Both the position numbers and the translations under genes were made by a program. A stretch of DNA of 64,000 bases from Alphaproteobacteria bacterium (GTDB lineage Bacteria; Pseudomonadota; Alphaproteobacteria; UBA8366; Aestuariispiraceae): contig SPJV01000075.1 of NCBI GenBank assembly GCA_006844765.1, positions 66,419-130,418 of the forward strand, read 5' to 3'. Within the stretch, counting starts at the first letter, position 1. Each line of letters begins with the position of its first letter. Shown piece after piece: positions 7,692-16,248 of this stretch. Below the pieces are notes generated by a model, which worked only from the letters and a program-made list of their open reading frames with translations, was not told where the DNA came from and did no database searches.

Positions 7692-10520
7692 ATGGACGAT
7701 CTGCTCAACGAGTTTCTGACCGAAACGGCAGAAAGTATGGAAGTGCTCGATGTCGAGTTGGTGAAACTCGAACAGAACCCCAACGATAAGGAAATTCTGT
7801 CGAATATCTTTCGGCTGGTGCACACGATCAAGGGCACATGCGGTTTCTTGGGGCTGCCCCGATTGGAAGCGGTGGCGCATGCGTCCGAGAATGTTCTGGG
7901 CAAAATCCGAGATGGTAAGCTCGATGTCAGCATGGACGGGATCTCGCTGGTCCTGGAAAGCCTTGATCAGATCAAAACCATCTTGAATGACCTGGAGGCG
8001 ACTGAGGTTGAGCCGGAAGGTGATGATACTGACCTGATCGGGCGGTTGAACCATCTTGCCGATACCGGGGTGGTCCCTGGGGCCGACGGGGCTGCGGCGA
8101 CTGTAGAACCTGAACCTGAGCCGGCTCCGAAGGAAGTGGAGCCCTCAGCCGGTGGCGCGGCGTTTGATGCGATGCTGAATTCTGAAGAGGTGGCTGAGGA
8201 TTCTCCGGAACTGCAGGCTGCCTTCGAGGCGGCGGTCTATAAAGGCCCCGGTGACCCTCTTGCTGTCATGAAAGGCAGCGAGGGTGATGATGATGGGGCT
8301 GAAAGCGCGGAAACGACACCAACGGCTGATGTAAGCGTCCCGGCAAAGGTTGAGGCACCTGAAGCCAAACCCGCCGCAAAAGCCGTTGCGAAGAAAGAGG
8401 CGTCTGCTGGTGAAGCCGCACCGGCGGAAAAGAAGGAAGGCGGCGGCGTTACCCAAACAATTCGGGTGAATGTCGACCTGCTTGAGAACCTTATGACCAT
8501 GGTGTCCGAGCTGGTTCTGACGCGAAATCAGTTGCTTCAGATCTTGCGCACCCAAGGTGACAGTGAATTCAATGCCCCTTTGCAGCGGTTAAGCCACGTT
8601 ACGTCCGAGCTGCAGGAAGGCGTCATGAAGACGCGCATGCAGCCGATTGGCAATGCCTGGGCGAAACTGCCCCGAATTGTGCGCGATCTGTCGGTCGATC
8701 TGCATAAGAAAATTGATTTGCAGATGATCGGTGCGGAGACCGAGCTTGACCGACAAGTCTTGGAGATCATCAAAGACCCGCTGACCCATATGGTTCGGAA
8801 TTCCGGTGATCATGGGATTGAGCTTCCAGCGGAACGCGCCGCTGCAGGAAAGCAGGAAACCGGCACGATTACCTTGAACGCCTATCATGAAGGCGGTCAC
8901 ATCCTGATTGAGATTTCGGATGATGGTAAGGGGCTGAAGACTGAACGTATCCGGGACAAGGCCCTGACAAATGGCCTGGCGACGGAAGAGAAACTGGATT
9001 CGATGAGTGAACATCAGATCCAGCAATTCGTATTCCACCCGGGCTTCTCGACCGCCGAAAAAGTGACCAGCGTCTCCGGTCGGGGTGTCGGCATGGATGT
9101 CGTGAAGACGAATATCGACAAAATTGGCGGGACCGTTGATCTGAAATCAATCGAAGGCCGCGGGACGACCTTCACCATTAAGATTCCACTGACCCTCGCG
9201 ATTGTGTCCGCATTGATCGTTGAATGCGCGAATGAGCGGTTTGCGATCCCGCAAATCTCGGTTGTTGAGTTGGTCAGGGCCAGCAATGACGCCGAACATA
9301 AGATTGAAACGATCCATGGAACGCCTGTTCTAAGGTTGCGCAACCAATTGCTTCCCTTGGTTAATCTTCGCCGCCTCCTGGAAATTGAGGAAGGCGACAG
9401 CGAAGCGATGCCATCGCTTGATGGGGAAAGCTATATCGTTGTCAGTCAGGTCGGCTCCTACACCTTCGGTATCATCGTCGATAAGATCTATGATGCCGAA
9501 GAAATTGTTGTGAAACCGGTCTCGGCTTTGCTGCGAAGCATTCCGATATTTGCCGGTAACACGATCCTAGGTGATGGCAGTGTGATTATGATCCTGGATC
9601 CAAATGGCATTGCGACGATGACGGGTGAAATGCAGGTTAGTGACGATCTGGCCGGCGCCGCTGTTGAGGCTAAGTCGGATGGGGAAGGAGAGCGCACGGC
9701 TCTTCTATTGTTCCGCGCCGGTTCACAAACGCCAAAGGCTGTGCCGCTTGGCCTTGTCGCACGGTTGGAAGAAATCGACTTTGATAAGGTTGAAACCACA
9801 AACGAGCAATCCGTGGTTCAATATCGCGGCACCTTGATGCCCTTGATTCCGATCGATGATGAATACACCTTCCCTGAGAAGGGCAAGCGTCCGACACTCG
9901 TCTTTGCGGATCGGAATCGGAGTATGGGGCTGGTCGTCGATGAAATCCTCGATATCGTTGACGACAGATTGGCTGTTGAGCTTGGTGCCAATCGGCCAGG
10001 CATGATCGGTAGCGCCATTGTTGCCGGTAAGGCGACCGAGATTTTGGATACCGGCTATTATCTGACGCGGTCTTTTGCCGACTGGTTCGTTGAAAACAAC
10101 ACCGACACGCCGGCGATCAGCTCTGCCAAGCCGCGATTGCTGCTGGTCGATGACAGCGCCTTCTTCCGAAATCTTTTGACCCCGGTCCTATCGGTCGCCG
10201 GTTATCGGGTGACGACTGCTGTTTGTGCGGAAGATGCGTTGGCGTTGATGGAAGATGGTGAAGTCTTCGATGGTATCGTTTCGGATATTGAAATGACGGG
10301 GATGAGCGGGTTTGATTTTGTCGAAAAACTTCGCGCCGGTACGCCCTGGGCTGAGATTCCGGTTGTGGCGATGTCCTCTCATACCTCGCAAGCTGACCTG
10401 GATCGTGGCTACGAAGTTGGTTTCAGTGACTATGTCGCGAAGCATGACAGAGACAGTTTGGTTCAAGCGCTCATTGAGAGCGTCTCTGGCGAAGGCTACA
10501 AAGAGAAGTTAGCCGGCTAA
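7692..10520 (+). CDS. cheA: Chemotaxis hybrid histidine kinase CheA with extra CheW-like and receiver domains
   Basis: 942 residues from ATG 7692, behind GGAGG; the frame extends upstream to 7608 without a good site. Domains: Hpt 1-105 with phospho-His44 (RLVHTIKGTCGFLG); acidic/Ala-rich linker 130-250 in place of a clear P2 domain; dimerisation 254-320; HATPase with N-box HMVRNSGDHGIE, ISDDGKG and GRGVGMDVVKTN; CheW-like domain about 500-640; a second CheW-like region about 665-800; receiver 814-942 with phospho-acceptor Asp865 (SDIEMTGMSG). It autophosphorylates under receptor control and passes phosphate to CheY and CheB. The receiver may act as a phosphate sink. No separate cheW lies between cheA and cheY. 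Confidence 0.95.
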   Translation: MDDLLNEFLTETAESMEVLDVELVKLEQNPNDKEILSNIFRLVHTIKGTCGFLGLPRLEAVAHASENVLGKIRDGKLDVSMDGISLVLESLDQIKTILNDLEATEVEPEGDDTDLIGRLNHLADTGVVPGADGAAATVEPEPEPAPKEVEPSAGGAAFDAMLNSEEVAEDSPELQAAFEAAVYKGPGDPLAVMKGSEGDDDGAESAETTPTADVSVPAKVEAPEAKPAAKAVAKKEASAGEAAPAEKKEGGGVTQTIRVNVDLLENLMTMVSELVLTRNQLLQILRTQGDSEFNAPLQRLSHVTSELQEGVMKTRMQPIGNAWAKLPRIVRDLSVDLHKKIDLQMIGAETELDRQVLEIIKDPLTHMVRNSGDHGIELPAERAAAGKQETGTITLNAYHEGGHILIEISDDGKGLKTERIRDKALTNGLATEEKLDSMSEHQIQQFVFHPGFSTAEKVTSVSGRGVGMDVVKTNIDKIGGTVDLKSIEGRGTTFTIKIPLTLAIVSALIVECANERFAIPQISVVELVRASNDAEHKIETIHGTPVLRLRNQLLPLVNLRRLLEIEEGDSEAMPSLDGESYIVVSQVGSYTFGIIVDKIYDAEEIVVKPVSALLRSIPIFAGNTILGDGSVIMILDPNGIATMTGEMQVSDDLAGAAVEAKSDGEGERTALLLFRAGSQTPKAVPLGLVARLEEIDFDKVETTNEQSVVQYRGTLMPLIPIDDEYTFPEKGKRPTLVFADRNRSMGLVVDEILDIVDDRLAVELGANRPGMIGSAIVAGKATEILDTGYYLTRSFADWFVENNTDTPAISSAKPRLLLVDDSAFFRNLLTPVLSVAGYRVTTAVCAEDALALMEDGEVFDGIVSDIEMTGMSGFDFVEKLRAGTPWAEIPVVAMSSHTSQADLDRGYEVGFSDYVAKHDRDSLVQALIESVSGEGYKEKLAG

Positions 10521-10807
10521 TGAAACGGGGCGTTTTCGCGGAACTATGTGGATAGTCGCACATTCAAAGTGTCAGTTCGATGTAACGATCGGTTGCGGGG
10601 GAACACCGTGGAGACTAATCTGATGGTGAGGACTTTCCGGACCGCCTTCTCGATGGACCTAAGTATCGAGAAGCTGACGGATTTTGGGGCAGGCGTTAGG
10701 TTGGCTATGGGGGATCCTGGCTTGACTTACGCGCTAAGGGACGACACAGCGTGTCACGAGTTTGATTCGGGACGCGAAGAAGCGTCCGGTAAGAACGGAG
10801 TCTGGTA
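10521..10807. other. 287-bp gap between cheA and cheY, no convincing gene
   Basis: In many alphaproteobacterial che operons cheW is found here, but the gap is too short for a CheW of about 150 residues and no frame shows CheW motifs. One plus-strand frame (10548-10808) is open for 86 codons and its TAA overlaps the cheY ATG as TAATG. Its residues look like no known family, and it has several possible starts. It may be an mRNA leader for cheY or the trace of a lost gene. Confidence 0.5.
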
Positions 10808-11173
10808 ATGAAATCATGTCTGGTCGTGGACGATTCGCGCGTCATTCGGAAAGTCGCACGGAAAATTCTCGAAGAACTTGAATTCGAAGTCGTTGAAGCT
10901 GCGGACGGTAGCGAAGCACTTGAACAGTGTAAGTCGTCTATGCCAGACGGCATATTGCTTGATTGGAACATGCCGGTGATGGATGGGCTGGAGTTCCTGA
11001 AGGCTATGCGCGCCTTGGATAATGGCGCCCATCCCAAGGTTGTCTTCTGTACGACGGAAAACGATCTCGAACATATTCAAGAGGCGATTCAGTCAGGCGC
11101 CGATGAATATATCATGAAACCCTTCGACAGTGAGATTGTTGAAAGCAAGTTTCATCAGGTTGGGTTGCTCTGA
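10808..11173 (+). CDS. cheY: Chemotaxis response regulator CheY
   Basis: 121 residues, a single receiver domain. The acidic pocket is VVDDS (Asp8, Asp9), the phospho-acceptor is Asp52 in LLDWNMPVMDG, the switch Thr is in CTTEND, and Lys104 is in IMKPF. It is phosphorylated by CheA and binds the flagellar motor switch. ACGGAG lies 7 bases before the ATG. Third gene of the che cluster, between cheA and cheB. Confidence 0.95.
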   Translation: MKSCLVVDDSRVIRKVARKILEELEFEVVEAADGSEALEQCKSSMPDGILLDWNMPVMDGLEFLKAMRALDNGAHPKVVFCTTENDLEHIQEAIQSGADEYIMKPFDSEIVESKFHQVGLL

Positions 11174-11251
11174 TAAAGCGCCTGACCGCGGGCATTTTTG
11201 TTTGCTCAACGCCTTTCTCTGTAAGAACAGAACTGAAAGTTCAAGAATACA

Positions 11252-12415
11252 ATGTCTCCTTTCACCGCCGCTGATAAATCGAGAACACCGTCTGCCAGTG
11301 GGGATTCTGCATCCCAAGTGCGCGTGATGATTGTTGATGACGGGCTCGTTATTCGCGGCATGTTGACCCGTATCTTGGAGGCGGAAGGGGATTTTTCGGT
11401 CGTTGCTTCCGCAGGGGATGGACAGCGTGCCCTGGCCGCGTTGAAGCGAACGCCGGTTGATGTTGTTATCCTGGATATTGAGATGCCGGTGATGGATGGG
11501 ATGACGGCACTGCCGCAGATCGTCGCCACCTATCCGAATGTAAAAGTCGTCATGGCGTCAACGCTGACTGAGCGCAATGCGGAAATCTCGCTTGAGGCGC
11601 TTCATAAGGGGGCGTCGGACTACATCACCAAGCCTGGTAGCTCCGGTGCATTGAATAATGCCGAAGAGTTTAAACGCGAACTCGTTTCAAAAGTGCGGGC
11701 ATTGGGTGGCAAGCCCGCTGCAAGTGCGGTGGCACAATCAGGGCGCAAGCCATTTCGGGCCAGCAGTAGTGTACTGCCCCATCAAGATGCCTCTATTAAA
11801 TTACGGCCGGAACGGCTGTTTCGCCCGGATGTGATTGCCATTGGCAGTTCTACCGGGGGGCCGCAGGCCCTGGTGAAAGTTATCGAGGACTTGGGCAAGG
11901 TCGAGCAACCGATCCTGATAACCCAGCACATGCCGCCGACCTTTACCCGGATCCTGGCGCAACATCTCAACCGGGCTGGTGAGATGCCTTGTAAGGAAGC
12001 TGAGGAAGGCGATCTCGTCGAACCCGGCCATATTTATCTGGCTCCTGGCGACCGACACATGCTTGTTGTCCGCGATGGCATGAAACTCAAAATTAAAATT
12101 AATGATGGTCCGCCCGAGAATTACTGCCGCCCGTCGGTGGACCCGATGCTCCGAAGTATCGTTGCAGTTTATGGGGCGCGTATTTTGACTGTGATGCTGA
12201 CGGGTATGGGCTCAGATGGGGCCAAAGGATCCGTTGGTGTTGTAGAAGCGGGGGGACAGGTCATCGCACAAGATGAAGCTACCAGCATTGTGTGGGGGAT
12301 GCCGGGTGCTGTCGCCAAGGAGGGGCTCTGTTCAGCGATCGTACCGTTGAATGCTGTTGGCTCGAAAATAAAAGACTATGCCGGTACTCCGGCATCGATA
12401 AGGGGACGCGCATGA
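11252..12415 (+). CDS. cheB: Chemotaxis protein-glutamate methylesterase CheB
   Basis: 387 residues. Receiver domain 23-140 with Asp75 (VVILDIEMPVMDGM), a Ser/Ala-rich linker, then the methylesterase domain: catalytic Ser200 in AIGSSTGGPQAL, His226 in ITQHMPPTF, and MLTGMGSDGAKG. It removes methyl groups from chemoreceptors when phosphorylated by CheA. The ribosome site before ATG 11252 is weak. The 3' end overlaps cheR by 4 bases (ATGA), showing coupled translation of adaptation enzymes. Confidence 0.95.
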   Translation: MSPFTAADKSRTPSASGDSASQVRVMIVDDGLVIRGMLTRILEAEGDFSVVASAGDGQRALAALKRTPVDVVILDIEMPVMDGMTALPQIVATYPNVKVVMASTLTERNAEISLEALHKGASDYITKPGSSGALNNAEEFKRELVSKVRALGGKPAASAVAQSGRKPFRASSSVLPHQDASIKLRPERLFRPDVIAIGSSTGGPQALVKVIEDLGKVEQPILITQHMPPTFTRILAQHLNRAGEMPCKEAEEGDLVEPGHIYLAPGDRHMLVVRDGMKLKIKINDGPPENYCRPSVDPMLRSIVAVYGARILTVMLTGMGSDGAKGSVGVVEAGGQVIAQDEATSIVWGMPGAVAKEGLCSAIVPLNAVGSKIKDYAGTPASIRGRA

Positions 12416-13248
12416 ACGTTGCCGATTTCGAGATGCTCTCCACCCTCGTGAAGGAGCGCTCGGGCCTGGTTCTAACGCAGGAGAAGTCATACCTGCTGGA
12501 AACCCGTTTGATGCCGGTTGCACGCCGTCACGGGTTAAAGGGGTTGGAAGAACTCTGCCAGACCATCAAACAGAAGAATGACAAAGTGCTCATCGAAGAT
12601 GTGACGGAAGCCATGACGACGAATGAATCGTTGTTCTTCCGGGATCAGAAACCCTTCGATCAGTTTCAGAATGTTGTTCTGCCTCAGCTCTTGGTCGCGC
12701 GCGCTGCTACACGGCGCATTCGAATTTGGAGTGCTGCTTGCTCCAGCGGACAGGAACCTTTTTCGCTTTGCATGCTCCTCAAGGAAATGCAGGCGAAAAT
12801 GGCGGGCTGGAAGGTTGAGATCGTTGCCACCGATATTTCGCCTGAAATGCTCAATAAGGCGAAGGCGGGCCTCTATACGCAGTTCGAGGTGCAGCGTGGT
12901 CTGCCGATCCAGTTGCTTGTGAAGTATTTCAAGCAAACCGGTGATAAGTGGCAGCTTGATGCCGGCTTGCGGTCGATGGTCACGTTCCGAGAGTTCAACC
13001 TGTTGGATCACCCTCGGATTCTGGGCAATTTTGATCTCGTGTTCTGTCGCAATGTCTTGATCTATTTCGACCAACCGACCAAAGCGCATGTTCTCAAAGG
13101 GATCTCGGACGTGCTGTCGAAGGATGGTGTCCTTTACCTTGGCGGTGCGGAAACGGTTCTTGGGGTTACCGATATGTTTAAGCCCGTCGTCGGGCAACGC
13201 GGTATGTATCAACACGCAGATGGCGTGCCGGCGATTAAGACCGACTGA
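12412..13248 (+). CDS. cheR: Chemotaxis protein methyltransferase CheR
   Basis: 278 residues from ATG 12412 within the cheB stop; a longer upstream frame inside cheB is unlikely. An N-terminal all-helical domain (VKERSGLVLTQEKSYLLETR) precedes the SAM-binding fold with RIRIWSAACSSGQEPFSL, EIVATDISPEML and FDLVFCRNVLIYFD, all typical of CheR. It methylates glutamates of chemoreceptors. It is the last gene of the che cluster; a tandem repeat containing its stop codon and then a strong terminator follow. Confidence 0.95.
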   Translation: MNVADFEMLSTLVKERSGLVLTQEKSYLLETRLMPVARRHGLKGLEELCQTIKQKNDKVLIEDVTEAMTTNESLFFRDQKPFDQFQNVVLPQLLVARAATRRIRIWSAACSSGQEPFSLCMLLKEMQAKMAGWKVEIVATDISPEMLNKAKAGLYTQFEVQRGLPIQLLVKYFKQTGDKWQLDAGLRSMVTFREFNLLDHPRILGNFDLVFCRNVLIYFDQPTKAHVLKGISDVLSKDGVLYLGGAETVLGVTDMFKPVVGQRGMYQHADGVPAIKTD

Positions 13249-13286
13249 CGGCTAAGACCGACAGACGGCTAAAACCGAGCAACGAG
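13236..13286. repeat. 17-bp tandem repeat spanning the cheR stop, 3 copies
   Basis: The unit taagaccgactgacggc (13236-13252) is repeated with one change (13253-13269) and then in a decayed form (13270-13286). The first copy contains the last codons and TGA of cheR, so the array looks like local duplication of the gene end. Confidence 0.85.
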
Positions 13287-13313
13287 TTAGCCTTCGAATA
13301 ACGCCGAAGCGGC

Positions 13314-13356
13314 AAAATGCCCGTGCGCCAGACTATATGGCGGCACGGGCATTTTT
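13314..13356. terminator. Bidirectional rho-independent terminator between cheR and SDR gene
   Basis: The arms AAAATGCCCGTGC (13314-13326) and GCACGGGCATTTTT (13343-13356) form a long stem, extended inward by GCCA/TGGC with a bulge, with an A run on one side and a T run on the other. It can end both the che operon and the convergent SDR gene. Confidence 0.9.
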
Positions 13357-13365
13357 ATGCGGCCT

Positions 13366-14130
13366 CTAAACGCAGCGCCCGCCATCGACTTCCATACAGA
13401 CACCGGTGATCATGGATGCTTCATCTGACGCCAGATAAAGCGCCGCATTGGCGATATCTTCGGCTGTCGAGAGACGCCCCATGGGGATGGATGCCTTGAA
13501 GGCGGCGCGCTTTTCTTCGCTTTCCTCGCCCATGAAGCGTTTCAGGAGCGGTGTGTCGCCGGCAACCGGGTTGATGCCGCAAACACGAATACGCTCGGCG
13601 GCAAGTTCGATCGCCATGGATCGAGTGACCCCGATCGCCGCTGATTTCGAACTGTTGTACCAGACGAGGCCCGGGCGCGGTCTGATGCCTGCCGTCGAGG
13701 CGATGTTTACGAAGACGCCTCGGACGCCGTCATAAGCCGGCGCTTGTGCTCGGAATACCGGGACAGCAGCCTGCGCAGATAGATAGAGCCCCTTCACATT
13801 CACCGCATAAACCCGGTCGAATTCCGCCTCATCAACATCCAGCATCGGTTGGTTGATATGGGTGTAGCCGGCGTTGTTCACCACGATATCCAGGCGCCCA
13901 TGCGCATCGACCGCCTCTTGCACGGCGGTTGTCCAGTCAGCCGCAGATGTCACATCGCAACGGACAAAGGTGGCAGCGGGGCCAATTTCTCCTGCGACTC
14001 GGGCGCCATCCTCTTCGTTCAGGTCAGCGCAGATAACCTTTGCGCCTTCAGCGGCGAAGCGCTCTGCGATGCCCTTCCCAAAGCCGGATGCGGCACCGGT
14101 AACAATGGCGATTTTATTCTCAAGCCTCAT
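13366..14130 (-). CDS. SDR family NAD(P)-dependent oxidoreductase
   Basis: 254 residues, classical short-chain dehydrogenase: cofactor motif TGAASGFGKG, Asp-ending second strand ICADLN (NAD preference), VNNAGYTH, catalytic Ser in NIASTAG and YNSSK. The C-terminus ITGVCMEVDGG is typical of the 3-oxoacyl-ACP reductase-like group. The substrate cannot be told from sequence. It is monocistronic, ending at the shared terminator, and is divergent from the small cupin gene. Confidence 0.9.
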   Translation of the reverse strand: MRLENKIAIVTGAASGFGKGIAERFAAEGAKVICADLNEEDGARVAGEIGPAATFVRCDVTSAADWTTAVQEAVDAHGRLDIVVNNAGYTHINQPMLDVDEAEFDRVYAVNVKGLYLSAQAAVPVFRAQAPAYDGVRGVFVNIASTAGIRPRPGLVWYNSSKSAAIGVTRSMAIELAAERIRVCGINPVAGDTPLLKRFMGEESEEKRAAFKASIPMGRLSTAEDIANAALYLASDEASMITGVCMEVDGGRCV

Positions 14131-14267
14131 GGCTGAAACCTCCCCGAAGAATATGATGGTTTGGACCTAATGGATCCGATGATCTGACACTGGCATCAAT
14201 GTGTTCGTCGCCCCGATACTGACATATGACACGCCGATGCGGCGCTTAAAAGTATGGAGAATTATCG

Positions 14268-14552
14268 ATGACTAACAAGGCAGTACCGACGCTTCAAGTG
14301 GACAATGACAGGGTTCGCGTTACCAAATGGAGCTTCGCGCCCGGCGCGGAAACGGGCTGGCACGAGCATGAAATGGACTATGTTGTGGTCCCTTTGATTG
14401 ATGGTGAAGTTCGCATTGAGGCCCCTGACGGCTCGACCTCGACCGTCGAAATGAAGGCGGGTGGGTCTTATGCCCGGGAAGTCGGCGTCAATCACAATGT
14501 CATCAACGCTGGTTCTTCCGATTTTGCCTTTGTCGAGGTTGAACTGAAATAG
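14268..14552 (+). CDS. Small cupin domain protein
   Basis: 94 residues, a single cupin barrel. Motif 1 is FAPGAETGWHEHEMDYVVVPLIDG (metal ligands His, His and probably Asp/Glu), motif 2 is the GVNHNVINAG segment with His. Such single cupins often bind a divalent metal and small acids. ATG 14268 follows GGAG. It lies between the SDR and aldehyde dehydrogenase genes but transcribes on its own. Role unknown. Confidence 0.85.
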   Translation: MTNKAVPTLQVDNDRVRVTKWSFAPGAETGWHEHEMDYVVVPLIDGEVRIEAPDGSTSTVEMKAGGSYAREVGVNHNVINAGSSDFAFVEVELK

Positions 14553-14576
14553 CGCTGGGCAGCGTCGTTTTCCTTA

Positions 14577-16034
14577 TCAGTCGTGTTTGATGGCGACGGT
14601 CTTGGTCGCGGTGAAACCGTGCAGGGCTTCGAAACCTTTCTCCCGCCCGAAACCGGAGCCTTTCATGCCGCCGAAAGGCAGCTCGACACCGCCGCCCGCG
14701 CCATAGTTATTGATGAAGACTTGCCCGGCTTTCACCCGTTTGGCCAAGCGCATCGCTTTGCCGACATCATCCGTCCAAATGCCGGCGGTCAGACCGAAGG
14801 GCGTGCCATTGGCGATCCGAACCGCATCCTCTTCATCCCGAAAGCGGATGCAGGACAGGACCGGGCCGAATATTTCTTCCTGCGCCAGGCGGTGATCTGC
14901 CGGTACATCGCCAATGACGGTCGGTGGTACGTAGTAGCCTTCGCTCGGTGCGTTCGCGGCGAGTTTTGCCTGCCCGATGGTGGTTAATCCGTCTCGCGCG
15001 GCGAGTTCCAGATAGCTGTTTACCCGCTCGAACTGCTGTTTGTTGATCACTGGACCGCAGTCCATATCGCGTTCGGCGGGACCGACCGTCATGGCTGAGA
15101 CTTTCTCCGCCACCATCTCAGTCACCTGATCATAGGCGCTGTCCTCCACCAACAAACGCGATCCGGCGGAGCAAGTCTGTCCGGCGTTTTGAACGAAGCC
15201 TTGGGACAGGAAGGGCAGGGCTTTGTCGAGATCCGCGTCAGCAAAGACGACCTGCGGGCTCTTGCCGCCTAATTCCAGGGTTACAGGACGCCGAAACTCG
15301 GCCGCAGCTTTTTGGATCAGGGTGCCGACTTCGGGCGATCCGGTGAAGGAGATGTGATCAATACCCGGATGCGCTGAAAGGGCGGACCCGGCTTCTTCAC
15401 CATACCCGGGGACGATGTTGAAGGCGCCGGGCGGGAAACCGACCTGCCGCGCCAATTCGCCGATTGCTAATGACGTCAGTCCTGCATCTTCCGCTGGTTT
15501 CAAAACGCAAGCATTGCCCGTTGCCAAAGCAGCACCGACAGAACGCCCCAGAATCTGCATCGGATAGTTCCAGGGAATGACATGTCCGGTCACGCCATGT
15601 GGCTCCCGGAAAGTCATGACGGAATAGCCATCCAGATAGGGAATGGTTTCGCCATGCAGCTTATCGGCGGCGCCGGCGTAGAATTCGAAATACCGGGCGC
15701 AAGCGACGGCATCGGCGCGGGCCTGACGCAAGGGCTTGCCGACATCCCGGGCTTCCATCAATCCAAGTTCGTCGACATGTTCAAGGATCAGACGGTTCAA
15801 ATCATGCATCAACCGCCCGCGTTCAAAGGCCGGCATGGCGCCCCAGGCCCCGTCCGCAGCGGCACGGCTTGAGGCCACAGCGGTGTCGATGTCTTCCGCC
15901 GTCCCCCGTGCGATTGAGGCGTAGTCCCCGCCATCGGATGGATTGAGGACAGTAATGACCTCGCCGGAGCTTGGATCCGACCAAACGCCATCTATCAATA
16001 CCTTTCCGACAGGCAGGTTCAGCTCATCACTCAT
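14577..16034 (-). CDS. NAD(P)-dependent aldehyde dehydrogenase
   Basis: 485 residues from ATG 16032-16034, with AAAGGAG 6 bases upstream. The ALDH fold shows the N-terminal oxyanion Asn in VIPWNYPMQI, catalytic Glu in LELGGKSPQVVF, catalytic Cys in NAGQTCSAGSRLLV and EEIFGPVL near the C-terminus. It oxidises an aldehyde to the acid; resemblance to betaine-aldehyde and gamma-aminobutyraldehyde dehydrogenases is general and the substrate is not resolved. Divergent from the sigma-54 regulator at 16249. Confidence 0.92.
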   Translation of the reverse strand: MSDELNLPVGKVLIDGVWSDPSSGEVITVLNPSDGGDYASIARGTAEDIDTAVASSRAAADGAWGAMPAFERGRLMHDLNRLILEHVDELGLMEARDVGKPLRQARADAVACARYFEFYAGAADKLHGETIPYLDGYSVMTFREPHGVTGHVIPWNYPMQILGRSVGAALATGNACVLKPAEDAGLTSLAIGELARQVGFPPGAFNIVPGYGEEAGSALSAHPGIDHISFTGSPEVGTLIQKAAAEFRRPVTLELGGKSPQVVFADADLDKALPFLSQGFVQNAGQTCSAGSRLLVEDSAYDQVTEMVAEKVSAMTVGPAERDMDCGPVINKQQFERVNSYLELAARDGLTTIGQAKLAANAPSEGYYVPPTVIGDVPADHRLAQEEIFGPVLSCIRFRDEEDAVRIANGTPFGLTAGIWTDDVGKAMRLAKRVKAGQVFINNYGAGGGVELPFGGMKGSGFGREKGFEALHGFTATKTVAIKHD

Positions 16035-16248
16035 GGGGGGCTCCTTTGTGTGCATCTATTGGGCATGGAACTGTTCGTGAAGGATCCCGGTTTGGGCCGG
16101 TATCATGTGGCTCGCAGTTTTCCCCCTCCCGGCGTTCTGCGCAAGGGCGATTGATCGGCAGGCCCTGCGGCCTAACTTGCTGTTTGCATTTTGCAAATTG
16201 ACGGATACATTCAGTAATGTCTGCCGCTCATTTGAGGGAAGGGTCGTT

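Noticed and set aside
12292..12411. Upstream extension of cheR inside cheB
   Set aside because: The overlapping ATGA start at 12412 gives the normal CheR N-terminus; the extra residues match nothing.
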